A stretch of DNA of 64,000 nt, from assembly GCA_026261815.1 (NCBI GenBank), contig JAMPIT010000575.1:39781501-39845500 (forward strand), given 5' to 3'. This DNA is from Monarcha castaneiventris obscurior. Taxonomy: Eukaryota > Chordata > Aves > Passeriformes > Monarchidae. Of this stretch, positions 12,991 to 25,619 are shown in pieces. Below the pieces are notes generated by a model, which was given only the letters and a program-made list of their open reading frames with translations, was not told the origin of the DNA and did no database searches. The translations under genes were made by a program, and so were the position numbers. The first letter of the stretch is position 1, and every line of letters begins with the position of its first letter.

Positions 12991-14630
12991 TCATTCATCT
13001 TGCTTTGTACCATAAATAATGCATACATGGCTTGCCATCTAGCAATTTGTTGGCATCAGAGACATTCTTGCAAGAGTGTTAACTTCCACACATAGTTGTA
13101 CATTTTGAAGAATATGGATATTTTTCTGTGATTGAGAAATATGGCAGTGCTGACAGGATATTCCCAGAACAGTGTATACATGGCAGGGTGCTTGGATCAC
13201 ACCTGCCAAGGAAGCAGGCTCAGTGCCAGCACACTATATACACTCCCAGCTTACTGAACTAATATAAACGAGCATCCCCATCCTGCAGTTGGCAGCCCTG
13301 GGACAGTCTGATGCACCCAGTTACAATTCAGCTGCTTGCCCATATGCCACCTGTTATGTGACAGACCTATGGTGGCAGGAATAAGACTGAAGAGAACAGA
13401 GATGCATTGACATCTAAATATTGTCTTCAAATATATTAATATATTAACACAACAACACTGCTGATAAAGAGATCTTACTTTATAATAAATGTTCTTACAA
13501 TTTATTAAACGTGTTCTTACTTTTTAGTATATGTGCTTACTAGTAAGCATATATGATATAAAATTAGATTTATGATTTGACTTCTTTGATTTGTTTTATG
13601 GCTGTATATAGGATTCTTTATATATTTAAAAAAACCCAACAGTAGATATTGTAAAATTTCACATTTTATTACACCATAATGTTTTCGGATACCAGAACAG
13701 ATTGCAGTTATGTAGAACTCAAGGTAACATATTTTAGACTTTGTCATGTAAAGCCACTACTTTGCTTGTTAGAAATGTATCATTAATTATACATTTACAT
13801 AATTATGCTTTAAAAGTAATAAAAATATTTTATCTTTCTACTTTTTTTTCTGTAATTTCCACTTGTAAAAATGCAATGACTTAATTTTAAAGGTTTTATT
13901 CTTTCTTCAGAAGGCACGTTTTAGACAAGCAGTAATTATTTTGAGCCCTTCTCTCCATAAAATAGTGATAGATTAGTGAAGTTGTTTTTTTAATCGGCTA
14001 TGTTTGTTTTATTTTTCAATTAACTCCAAGGTGACTTAAATATTTTGTTTAAACTTTCTTGTAGGCTACAAATTAGGGTCCATAATGCCTTATGATTTCA
14101 TAACATTTGTATATTCAGTAGTAATTTATTTGAAATGTCCTCTAGAAATGCCCACTACACCACGTGGTTTGTGTTACTATACTGTGGGAGCAGTAATAAA
14201 ATAAACTGTGGGTCAATGTGAATGAGAGTGACAGTAAGTATCCCTATTGTCTGCAGGCCACTGCCAGCAGGTACCACACAGGTAGCACAATTCCAAACCT
14301 AGGAATTACAGGCAATGTCGTGGCTAATCCCCTCACTTCTCACAAATGAATTGGGGGAAGAAAGCCTTGGGCAAAACATATTCAGATTCCCCAAAAGAAG
14401 CCTATACATAGGAAATATTAATCTTCCAGTCCCAGCTAGTATGTTTACTGGGCTTCATGATTCCTGTGCAATATATTCTTTGTGAGTTGTGTATAACAGA
14501 CCATTTCTGCTGTATTTTCTCATATTCTCAGACACTCTGTGACAAGCCTTGTGCCTCAATTGAAGCTGAACAATCCTGTTCAAATTCCCAGGTTACTTTT
14601 TCCTTTCCTGGTTGTAGAGGCAACGATTTT

Positions 14631-15034
14631 TGAACATTTAGGTTTGCTTAGCCTGGAGAAAAGGAGGCTCAGGGGACACCTGATTGCTCTTCACAACTCC
14701 TTAAAGGAGGTTGTAGACAGGGGATGGTCAGTCTCTTCTCCCAACTGACAAGGGATAAGACGAGGAAAAAAACCTCAAGCTGCACCAGGGGAGGCTCAGA
14801 TGGGATATTATGAGAAATTTCTTTCCTAAAAGAGTTGTTAAAAACTGGAATAATTTGCCCAGGGAAGTGGTGGAGTCATTACTCCAGAAGGAATTTAAAA
14901 GACATGCAGATGTGGCACCTGGGGACATGGTTTAGTGGTGGATTTGGCAGAGCTGGGTTAATGACTGAACTCAATGATCTTAATTTTTTGGTTTTTTTAG
15001 TCTTTTCCAAACGAAATGATTCTATGATTCTAGG
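14631..15034 (+). mobile_element. CR1 LINE 3' end, 5'-truncated
   Basis: Starting near TTAGGTTTGCTTAGCCTGG, the sequence follows the CR1 3' region closely: GAGAAAAGGAGGCTCAGGGG, then AAGGAGGTTGTAGACAGGGG, then CAGGGAAGTGGTGGAGTCA, then GACATGGTTTAGTGGTGGA. It ends with TCTTTTCCAAACGAAATGATTCTATGATTCTA, broken here as TTTTCCAAACG and ATGATTCTATGATTC, the diagnostic CR1 tail. Only the last part of ORF2 and the 3' UTR are present, with stop codons in the ORF2 frame. A short T-rich expansion sits before the tail. The copy is inactive. Confidence 0.93.
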
Positions 15035-18000
15035 CACTGGCCTCTAGGAAGGAAATTAGCTCTTAAAAGGACTCATATGCCTAAATCTTTTTTCCCATCT
15101 AACAGATTTTTGAAACGACATTGACTGGATGTGCATGACATCCATTGAAAATAAGTCATAAAGATGGCATGTGAAGATGTGAAAAAGGGAAATAACTGAA
15201 AGTCTGTACATTGTATATAAAACATAGAGATATTTACCCATCATTTTCAACATTTTTCCATCTGTCAGCACATTGTCTGAAGTTTAAACTCTTATTTCAG
15301 TACACTTCATGTTCTCTGTGTATCATGTTTTCTTCTATTCCATGCATGTTTTGTTGTGGGGTTGGAATTGTATGTTACCAGTGACAGCTGGATGCCCCTT
15401 CAGAACTTTTTGATAGCATATATACAGAGCAGCACATTCTGCAAGCCCCAGTATTGGCAGATGACTCTCCAACCACCATCAGCCTGTGTGACACTTAGCT
15501 GTCCTAAGTGCATGCTTGTCAAGTTTCACCTTTTAAAACTAAATGTAAAGGTTCGTCAGCACCTTTCATTGTCCTTCTAGGAGTACAACAGTCAGGTATA
15601 TAAAGGCATATTGATAATATATAAATATCAGTAATTTCAATATTAATTCTACCTTTCTCTTTGTGTTAGCACAGACCCTGCCTAACATTGACTTTAATCA
15701 GTCAGCTTGTTCTATCAGTACAAGGTGACCATTTGTGTAATGTAATGCCATGTTTAGCTCCCTTAATCACACACACCTAATTTTCCTGACATTGATTTTT
15801 ACTACCATTTATCCATAGAAGGATTTATACAGCACATATCTCCTACATCTTTCTTCCCAAGAGATGATAACAAAGACAGTTTAACTTAGTTGAAATAATA
15901 GCACACTATTTACATTAATAAAAAGAAGTATCTAAATTTCAAGGAGTCTTTTGAATTTGAGGTCTGAATGCAGGAATTGGCAGTCAGGCTTGCTAAACTG
16001 GAAATTTTCTTCTCACATGAAGTGTAACACTTCTGGGGAAAGATTTTAACTCTTCTGTAATGGCATTTCCCTCTGTAAATTTATTTACTGTATCTGTCTC
16101 ACAGAAGTGTCAGGAGAATCAATCCTTGTAAAACTGTAGTTGGGATATTACTAAAAGAGAAAGACTTGGAATTCCAAGGGTTTTGGTGTGATTGGACTGT
16201 ACTCTGGGTGGATAGGATGATGGGTTACACAATCTCCCAGTGTACACAACTGAGTGTGAACCAAGGCACCTTAGGAGCATTCACAGCCACCAAAGTCCCT
16301 CATTCTTTCCCCAATACAGAAGGGACAGAGAAGGGCTATAAAATTAAATTCATGTATTGTTGGCTTCACTTGATCTTCTGAACGAAGAAGTGTTTTCCCC
16401 ACTTGCCTATTCTTGCCATCATTTCTAGCACCCAACCAAGACATTAAAATGGTAAACCGTGCACAGTAATTCAGCTGGTGTCTGTGAAGGCAACAAAAGA
16501 TCTTCCTCAGAGACCTCCCCACACATGCACCCTCTCCTTTGCCGTCTCTGATGGGCAATTTGATTTGTCCTAAGACAAGAACACTGGGTAGGAATTACAG
16601 GCAGGGCGGTCTGGATGCTCACATAATGAATGCATCCAGAGAAGGGGGAGCTGCGATGATTTCCATTGGCTTTGGCACACATCGGTCTGCAAAAGGGTCT
16701 TAAATGCTGCTGAGGAGTGGGCCAACGAGGCAAACTGTTCTCCTGAGGCTGTAGGCAGTCTCCAGGGGGATCCTTCTCTGGCAGGGATGCCTGCAGGGTA
16801 AATCCAGCCCAAAGACAGGGAGCACTCACTCCTCAAGTGTCAGTAAAATCACTAAAGTCTGATCACATATGGAGATAAAATCCTAAATGAGCAGCTACAC
16901 AGGTGCTGTTACATTGTCACCTCACATCCTTCGAGGCCAAAAACTGTAAACTTGTACATTTCTAGATGAACCTGCTTATACTGTAACCGTTTAGACCTGC
17001 TTATATGATGTACTACATTGGCAATATTTAGATACTGTATTTGCAATAAATCTATCATAAACATTCACAGTACCAAAATTAAATTTCTGATAAAATAGGT
17101 GAGAACATTTAGATGAGCATACATACTTACACAGCTGTCACTTAAATAAGAAAACAAATGCTTCAAAAGCACCTGAGAAGCAACAACTTGGCAGCAACAC
17201 ACTTCCACATACATTACTTTAGTTTCTGTGATGCAAAACACAGTCAGGTCACAGCTGCCACATGAAAATGCCCAATTCTATTGACAGTCATACATAATTA
17301 AAGAAAAATAAAATAATGTCATCCCTATCAAGTTCACAGTCATTAAATTTGCTTAGTGTTTCTAAAGTGGTGTTATGTTGATTTAATGATGCTATTAGTA
17401 ATATCTGCAGAGAATATAAGCAATTACTCTTTGGGATATTCTTTCCTAGAGAAAACACCTAATTCCACTAATTGCCTCTTTTTCTGTTTCGGTTAACTGT
17501 ACACCGTATACATGTTAATAATGTCATTATCAGCAGGAGTGAATTTTAATTAACATTCATGTGTAGAAATTTAATTCAAACCAAACATATTGCAGTAAGT
17601 TTATTTTATTAAATTAATCGCATAGTTATTTCCAGAGCCCAAGTATTATTCCTAGGTATCACTTAACAAAGAGATCTGCAGCTCACCATGAAAGAAAGTT
17701 AAAAAAACCTGTATATGAAACAGACATCTAGAGACTCTAACTAATACCCAAAATCAGACTGTTTTACATTAAACAGTACTATGAATACATGATAGGAATT
17801 ATTACTACATAGTCTTCCAGCTCAGAAAATATACCATATTTTTTTATAAATTCAGGAAAAGTAAGTATGAAGAACTGAAAAACCAAATCACCCCCACCAA
17901 AGGGGTTTATAGCAGGGCAAGAAATTGAATCCAGATCTCATGAACACTGGTTCAGTGATTCAACTGCAACGTTAGAGATACAACTGATCAGTCATTGAGA

Positions 18001-21000
18001 TTTTATAGAGACTTGAAATGTGAAACAGTTTCAGAGTGCAATTTGGGTTTCTTCCTTGCATAAAACCACAGAAATTGGAGGAGGTGGTTCATGGAATTTG
18101 GGAAATTCAAGCTATCCTGAAAATCTGCAGTTCTTCTTACTTGTTTTAATCCTCTTACCATCATGTTCATATGAATAATACTGATATGAGGATACAAGTA
18201 TAAAATTAATTATTCCTTTGACCACACTGCAAGTATTAATGTTTGACAATATACCTTAATTTACTAACTGATTTATAGGAAGATTAGAGGTTTTGTTTAA
18301 AAGCTAATAAAATTAACGTGAGTCTTTTCTGATGCTGAGAAAATTCTGATAAGGTCCTGAATAGGTGGATCAGCCATGGCTGTGTACTTGGCTGATTTCC
18401 ACTATACCTGACATGATTTCAGAAATTTTTCAGAACTGTGAATATTCTTCTTTGCAGGTTCTGGAGTAAATCATCCATGGATGTTTTAGGTACTTTTCAA
18501 AACCCAGTGTAAAAGCCTAAAATTAATCCTCTCCCCATTTGAATCACTACTGGTATTATATCTATTTGAGACTATTTCTTGTGATTCGTTTCACAATATA
18601 ATCAAACTAGATTCAGCACCACTATTTAAGAGTACTGCAAGTCTCAGGTGTGACTAATTTCTCACTGTCTAGCACAGGTTTGCTTTTATTGGCACCTTAG
18701 TAATCCTGATCAATGCCATTTAGCTCCTGGCATGCACACAGCAAACACAATTAACTATCCCATACATTTCACTGCTCCTGCTGCACATGTGCAGACTCGT
18801 GTGCACATGTGGAAACTTCAGCCACTCTGACACTCAGAAAGTTGTCATGAACAGACATATGGAGACAATATAACTCTTCTTAAGGTACAAGAGATGACAG
18901 AAAGTGGCATGCTGCTATTAAATACGCTTAACAGCCAAGACACACGCCTTTCAGTCACTGTCAGTGTTGCAGTCATTCCAAGTGGGCAATGGCAGCTCTC
19001 ACACATAATCAAGGAAATTGTCAGTAATCCCTGGAGACCATCTCTGTCATAATTGGCACGGGTAGAGGAGAAGGATGTGTCAGGGAGAAAGATATTGACA
19101 CACCATCCTGAGATGGCAATAGTGGCAGTTAACTCTCCTTCAGACTTTCAAAACTGCTGTGGAAGTCATAGCATAAATATGAACCACCAAGATGACATTT
19201 TTTACAGCTGCTTCTCATAATATCATGACATTTAAAGTGCATGCTAAAATCTATCAAGTACATTTAAAACATAATTATGCCATAACATGCATTATGTACC
19301 TAATATGAGCAGTACTAGTCTATCAGTGGTTTGAATTTGTAATGCAGACAATAGAATATAATGCTTTCAAAAATGCTATTTCTAAGTTTATTATTCAATT
19401 AACATGTATACTCTCCCTAAGAAAATAAAACATTGAGGGGCACAAAACACTTTTACTGCACATGCAGAGTATGCAATTTAATTTTTAACAAATTGCTTCT
19501 GCCTTTAAATTATGTTATTAGTATGCTAAAAAAATTCTTACATGTTGTCATCACTCTTTAAATTTCACTAAAAGGTACTGGGCTATACATCTGCCAAATG
19601 GTTTTGCTTTCAGTCTGTTCAATTAAAACCAGAAATGTGTTTGTCCAAACCTTAATCGTATGCTAATATTCTATAGAAAAGATTTGAGTTAATTTTATAA
19701 TTCTGTTTCCGATTTTTCCCATGTTAAAGATGCTTTACATTAATTGGTTGATGTTTCAGAACAATAACTGTAATCTTACTAAATACTTAACATATCCTTT
19801 ACCTAATCATTCAGATGTAGTTTAGTATTGAGTAAGAATATTTTTTTAAAATAAATTTTCATAGATAGAACCTTAAAATAAAGTTCTGAGGTGAATCAGT
19901 CTCCTCAGTTCCTTACATGGACTCTTAAGCTCAGAAACTCTTGATTTTTTTTATGGGGATGGAAACTAGGTAACAGATTTTTTAAAATAATGAAAACTGA
20001 GAAGAAGATGAAAAACAACAACAACAATCTCCCCATTTCCTTTTATGTCCTTACAGAGTGCTGTGTTTTAAATGACAAATCCCAGGCGGGTTTCCCTGTC
20101 CCTGAGCACCTTTTGTGACTTGCTCTCTACCACGCTGCAACTTCCACACTGGCTGTCTCTCTCTGTCCCTCCCTCTACTTTTGGTTTGGTGAGACAATTG
20201 AATCTTTTCACAATCTTCTCTTCTCTGGCATTTCGACAGCCCCTGGAGACTGGCAGTTCTCCCCTTCAGATGATCCCATCTAACTGAGCCTCTAGGGACA
20301 AGCAGCGAGGCAGCCATCCATCTGGCTGGGTGGCCATTCCTGGTTAAAGGAACATGTGCATGAAAAAAATTAAAGTTACCCAGCCTGACACATCTTTTAC
20401 AAAGAAGAAAAATATAGGAGAGTTATTTTGAAGCCCTTAAATTACATCCTTTATGTTAACACTTTGAAAGGAAAACAGACAGATGCTTAATATTCTCTTT
20501 CATTGCTAATAACATAGCTGATAACTGAATCCAAAAAGATTTTACTGTAGATGGAGCTCATAGTGTCTTTGGAGTTATTCTTCCTTGATTCTTCTTATTG
20601 GAAGTTTCCAATTGAAGCTGTTTCTAACTTTGCCAAAATTGTACATTTGGATTGATATTTTGTCCACTTGGTGTCTGTCAGGTGGAAGATTTATTTACCT
20701 TTTTACAAACATTTCTGCAAAAAATTATTCAGCCATTTATGTACAAAGCTAACAGAAAAATACTCTTTCATTGATGCTAAACTATAACAAATTCAGCAGT
20801 TACTTTATGAACAATTTAAAGCAAAATCCTGACCTTTTAGCAGAATTTGGTTTTAAGCCAGATGTGTTTCTGATAGCATCCCAGTGATAAAACTGCTTTT
20901 TCTCCTTTCTGGAAACCACTGAAAAATATCCTTTCACAGCAGTTTGGAAAGTTCTAAAGGTTTGACAGACACATTCCTCACAGTTTCTGCCTTCCAACTC

Positions 21001-21190
21001 AGAACTTTGACTTGTCTGAGCAAGTTTCACACCTGCAAAGTGACTGAGTATGGTTCAGAACACAGTTACAAAGATCAAGGAAGACTCTTCCTGAATTTCA
21101 ATGCCAGTTAATGTGGTCCACGGGATGTGAACCTGTGAACTAATTAATAGCTTATTTTCCTAGAGCTATAGGTTATTTTTTCATTGCTGC
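15035..21190. other. AT-rich non-coding stretch, possible conserved elements
   Basis: No gene, RNA or transposon is recognisable. The 134-codon minus-strand frame at 16425-16829 lies in a slightly GC-richer patch but shows no domain or splice context. Parts such as 17460-17640 have the homeobox-like TAAT-rich texture often seen in conserved non-coding elements, but conservation cannot be judged here. Confidence 0.55.
18781..18811. promoter_or_regulatory. Paired CACATGTG E-box palindromes
   Basis: CACATGTG occurs at 18784-18791 and again at 18804-18811, start to start exactly 20 bp, so both sit on about the same face of the helix. The first is embedded in a perfect 14-bp palindrome, CTGCACATGTGCAG (18781-18794). 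CACATGTG is a known E-box variant bound by bHLH factors such as MITF/TFE family members. A regulatory role is inferred only from spacing and sequence. Confidence 0.35.
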
Positions 21191-21640
21191 TCAAGTGACA
21201 TGGAAGTGCAGGAAATATGAAAAAAAAAGCATCGCAACATCTGAGTCAAGGACAAAAAACAGATGGCAAGAGACAACTGTTGAGGGGAGGAGCAGATTGA
21301 GACAAGGAACCTGAGGGAGTGAGAGAAGGTTGAAAATGGGGAAGAGAGTGTAATTAATAAACAAGGAAATGGACTCTGGGAAGAGGAACATAAGGAACAT
21401 GGAAATTAGAGCCATGAAATCTACACAAGTCATAAATTGTGACCAAAAGATGAGAAGAGTATGAAAGAACAAAATGAGGAAACAAGGCAGGGAGGTAATA
21501 ATCGAAAAGTAGGATTTATAGTGAAAGTTTGAAAGAATTAGAGAGGTCTCAAATGTGTAAGGATATAACTTAAACATTTGCAGTGACAGACAGATTGTAG
21601 TACATCGGACATTGCTAGTCAATATTCAGAGAAGAAGATA
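21191..21640. other. Purine-biased block with antisense hydrophobic frame
   Basis: The plus strand is strongly purine-rich for about 450 bases (many GAAG, GGAA, AGAG words). As a result the minus strand has a 143-codon open frame (21622 to 21191) that is very rich in Leu, Phe and Ser. It has no recognisable domain, and the composition is what a purine-rich complementary strand would give. I treat it as non-coding. Confidence 0.5.
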
Positions 21641-22873
21641 GAATGGATTAAGGTGACATCCCAAACCAAGGCCTGCAGGAGAACCAGATACTGAAAACAC
21701 ACTGCTGTACATATTTAATGGAGTCACACCTTTCCAGGGCACGATTTTATGCCTGCTGTCATCTTGCGTTAGGAGAGTTTGTGAAGCAGATTTAAAAATC
21801 TAATACACTTTCTTTAATGTCTTTACAATTCTCTGTATAATGGGATTTTTTTTCCTGTGCATGTGGATTTCTTTTTTTCTTTTTAAAGATAGATGTCATA
21901 CTTTGAAGTATGGGTTAAAATGACAGAATTTTTATGTCAAAACATTGAAAAGTAAGTGATAGTATAAGTTTCCTATTCAGTCTCCTCCTCCATTTTTGGA
22001 AGTTGAATTTTTGCTTGTTTGGGCACATGAGAAATTCATGTTTGAGCACATAAGAATTGGGAAGAAGCCACCAAGAACGTCTGGTTTTGACTTTCTAGAA
22101 ACCACAATTGTGTTTAGGCAATTGTCTTGCATCTCAGATCATAACCCTTGAAATTCCCTTGAAACAGATCAATTCACTTTAGTAGCATATGTAAGCATAT
22201 TGTGGTAGCTGTGATCACAAAACTAGTACGACATCATCTGCTTTAAAACCCAATAGTTTTGAATGTTGCAGATGGTATCAAGACATTAACAAAGTAGGGT
22301 ATGTTCCTTGGTATTGGTTATTGGTGCAGCTGTTAAGTTAATGAAGTCAGTATATATTCAGTTTTAATTGTAGACACATTTTATCTGAGCTTTCATAGAA
22401 CAGCTGTGAAATAAGTGCTATAATTAATGTTCTGTGGGTTACACTAAAACCTGTATATATGTATATTATTAATTATATGTTATAACCTTGGTTCAATTTA
22501 TATAATTTTTTGTTCGTAAGATGAAAGTTCATCAGATAATTGCACTTTCTTCAGAAAACATTGAAAGGTTTCAAAGTCATCTTCATTTGTGCTTTCACCT
22601 GCCAGGTCACCACCAATAAAACTTGTGATTAGATGAAATCGATTTATTTTATTAAGTTAATGTCATCTTTACATATCTAGATTTATCTGGTACTCAGCAT
22701 ATTAATACAGGAGTCAAGCAGGCTATTCCAGTTGTACTTGAAGAAATAACCTCATTCCAGATTTCTTTTGTATTATTTTCATATGGGGTGGTCCAGATAC
22801 ACAATTCCTAGTAAACTGTAATATAAAGGATAAAACATGAAATGCAAAGTCAAATGATGAATCTAATGCTCTT

Positions 22874-22900
22874 GGGGTGGGGGTGAGGGGGTAAAGGGGG
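22874..22900 (+). promoter_or_regulatory. Strong G-quadruplex motif
   Basis: The plus strand has G-runs of 4, 5, 5 and 5 separated by loops T, TGA and TAAA. This satisfies the usual four-run, short-loop quadruplex rule with room to spare. It stands out sharply in an AT-rich neighbourhood. The structure is predicted and its function is unknown. Confidence 0.75.
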
Positions 22901-23710
22901 ATGCAGGTAGGGTAACTAGGTAAACTAGGGAATGTTGATTTATGCTATTTTAATTGCAGCTACTAGAAACTCTCGGTTTCAGACATTCATGGTCAAATGC
23001 TTTCTCCTATGGGCTAACGTGGAGGGGAACGCAGCAAAGTAGAATTGTCAGCTTTTCTGGGAGACTGATACTAACAGCATAATCTGAGATTTTCTCAGAC
23101 TCAAGGAAGTGATTTATAAAGTTTTACTTCTCTCCTGCCCTTTTTCTGGTTTTGTTTGTAAAAAGGCTTGTTTGGTATGTTTGTTTTTTTGTTTTCAGAT
23201 GAGTTCACAGATTCAGTTATATACACTTCACCAAATAAAGACTTGATAATAGTGTCATTCAGGTTTCTTGGGGATAAGGTTATTCAGCTTTACTTACGCA
23301 TTGCATTATTTATTGTATGGTCTTGTACATTGAGTAACAATCCACATTTCCTCTTTTTCCTTGTGTCACTCTGAAATGCTCAAGTGGCTATTCCAGGAGG
23401 CACTGGAGGTTTGAAGACTACAGGAACTTTTGTTCTTCCTAGTACTTCTTTCACAGAGTCACAAATTTTTGGAACAGAACATAATGCCATATACTGTTGG
23501 ATACATAAGTTACCTATGTCTTGAGTTCTAGATTTGTGTTACTTTCCTCAACACAAAAATCACCTAGGACTGAAGGTTCATTTAAAAATAATGCAAAGCT
23601 TAATTCACTACTCATGTAGTTATAGCTGCACTATACTCCTAAGAAGGTTTTCACTGACAAGGATGCTTCCCACATTAAGCCTCTCTTCTAATGTATTTCC
23701 ATTGAACTTA

Positions 23711-23725
23711 GGGAGGGAGGGAGGG
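23711..23725 (+). promoter_or_regulatory. G-quadruplex motif with single-base loops
   Basis: GGGAGGGAGGGAGGG has four G3 runs with one-base A loops, the most stable loop class for parallel quadruplexes. It is also a four-unit GGGA microsatellite. It lies about 0.8 kb after the previous motif on the same strand. Confidence 0.75.
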
Positions 23726-25588
23726 AAAGAAAAGAACCAAACATTTGTTACTGCAAACTTAGGGCCATGGGAATTCTGCTCCTCATTTCCTTAATTAATA
23801 GGAAAACACAGAATAAATATTTCCTTTTGCAGCACCTTCCATCTTTGGAAGGCACAATGGTATCCAATTATTTTACAAAGTAGGCTGCAAGCCTCTGGTC
23901 TATAAGGGCAGAATTCTGTGTACTATTGTTAGATACTTAAACAAAAAAAAAATATTTTTTTTTCTCTAAGTAGCAACATAAATCAGAGGAATCTGGAACT
24001 GTTCAACATCTTTGAAAAAAATCAGGCCATTTATATTTAGGTATTGAAATAGGAGTTAGGAAACTAAATTTAGTATCTACTCCTGTTCTGCATTCAGCAG
24101 TCATGGACTCTGACCATTCTGTAATTCAGTGGAGGGCAGTTTTTTCATCCTTTGTGCTCATGGCTCTTTGGAGATAGGGGTTAGAGAGATAGGGGGTTTT
24201 ATCTTTGTTACTACTGAGTTTTCATTGCTGCTGGAATATTAAGCTATAATTATGGGTTGTTTTTTAAATTCTGTGGTGCTCAGAGAACGTCTCATTCCCC
24301 TTTCCTTTTTTTCCTCTACTTTGAGGATTATGAATCAGCACATCCCCTAACTAGTTCCCTATCACAACAGCTCATGTTACTAGGAATAGCTGCAATAAAC
24401 AGATCTGGTCTTCTTCCACTCTTTACTCCTTTGTGTATTTTGCTCCCATGTGCAGTAGGAACTTTGCTCCATGTTTGTAGAAGGTAAAATCAGTCTCTGG
24501 GGGAAAATAGATCCTTCATGGGCATGTGTTGAAGATCAAGCTGGAAGGAACAAAGAAAATTATGGTTTTGCTTTTCCCAGCATATTAACTAGTACCTGTA
24601 TCACAGCATCAAAATCAATGCACTGTACTTCGTAACAGGTTACCTAGGCATGTCTCTCATAAGTTTAGGAAAGCCAGGAGAAAATAAGAATCTGCAAATC
24701 CCTTCTCATCTTTATTTTGATTCTGGAAATACAAAACTGTATTGCACTTGCACACAGTATGCACAGAAAAGAGGAGCCCTCTCTGATGATCAGTTCATCC
24801 TCGCTTCTGTCAGTAGCCAGGGAGTCTGGTTTTTAAGAACCTGTTCCTGTGGTTTCATTTTGGACCAGTTCCTCACAAAACCAGTAACACTCAGTGGAGC
24901 ATCAATGGATTTGATATAGGGTTAAGATATTCATATCTGTCACTTCCCTATGTCTCTACCACAGTCTGTGGCTTCTGCAGAGACAAGGGAGCACTCGGCC
25001 TATCCCTTTCTGTCAACAATTGAATTCCACAGCATTGCTCTTTAGCTCTTTGATGATCATTATTTTGGTAGCAACATACTGCCTATACCTGAACATATCA
25101 AAATATATAGGACCCAGGCCATTTTCTCTTCAACCAGGCAGCAGTGGAAATATATACTGGTGTTGTTTACCAAGTAACAGAATGGCCTCATCATCCTTAA
25201 TGTGCTTGACTAGCTGCAGTGCAGTTCTGTCATCCTCTCAGACCATTGTTCAATGAACAATATATTCAGTTTACAAGTTTCTCTTACAAAATCAAAATGA
25301 CCATTGTGGCATGCTATAAAGCTGTGATACAAAACATGCTTCGTTCTGCTGCTTCAAAACTTTTTCAAATAGGTTAACTTTCTCCCAGTCTTTATGTTGG
25401 ACCAGATGTCATCTGTTTGCACTTCTGAAAATTTAAGAGGCTCAAGTCCCCAGAGCTTGTTTGTTTTTTTCTTAATTTTATGCAGCAACTTCTTTCTATT
25501 GCTAACGTCTTCAGTTTTTTAATTATCTGCTATAACTGAAAGCTTTCATGGTAGGCTCTGAATCTTCTGATGTTTGCCGAAGGCCTGA

Positions 25589-25619
25589 AGAATTATGTGT
25601 CACGTTTACACATAATTCT
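25589..25619. repeat. Perfect 12-bp inverted repeat, 7-nt loop
   Basis: AGAATTATGTGT (25589-25600) and ACACATAATTCT (25608-25619) are exact complements around the loop CACGTTT. No target-site duplication or transposon body is visible, so it is a free-standing hairpin. Confidence 0.88.

Larger units (their letters stand above)
9971..14630. other. Non-coding stretch with simple repeats
   Basis: I see no supported gene. It contains an imperfect GATGAG minisatellite (12012-12058), a 17-bp tandem duplication (12957-12990) and AT-rich DNA from about 13400 to 14150. The minus-strand 107-codon frame at 11798-12121 crosses the GATGAG repeat and is strongly hydrophobic and low-complexity, as expected from that repeat's antisense. 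Confidence 0.6.

Noticed and set aside
16425..16829. 134-codon minus-strand frame as an exon
   Set aside because: No recognisable domain and no acceptor/donor pair. A second frame overlaps it on the same strand.
21191..21622. 143-codon hydrophobic minus-strand frame as a membrane protein gene
   Set aside because: Leu/Phe/Ser richness follows directly from the purine-rich complementary strand. There is no start context, domain or splice signal.
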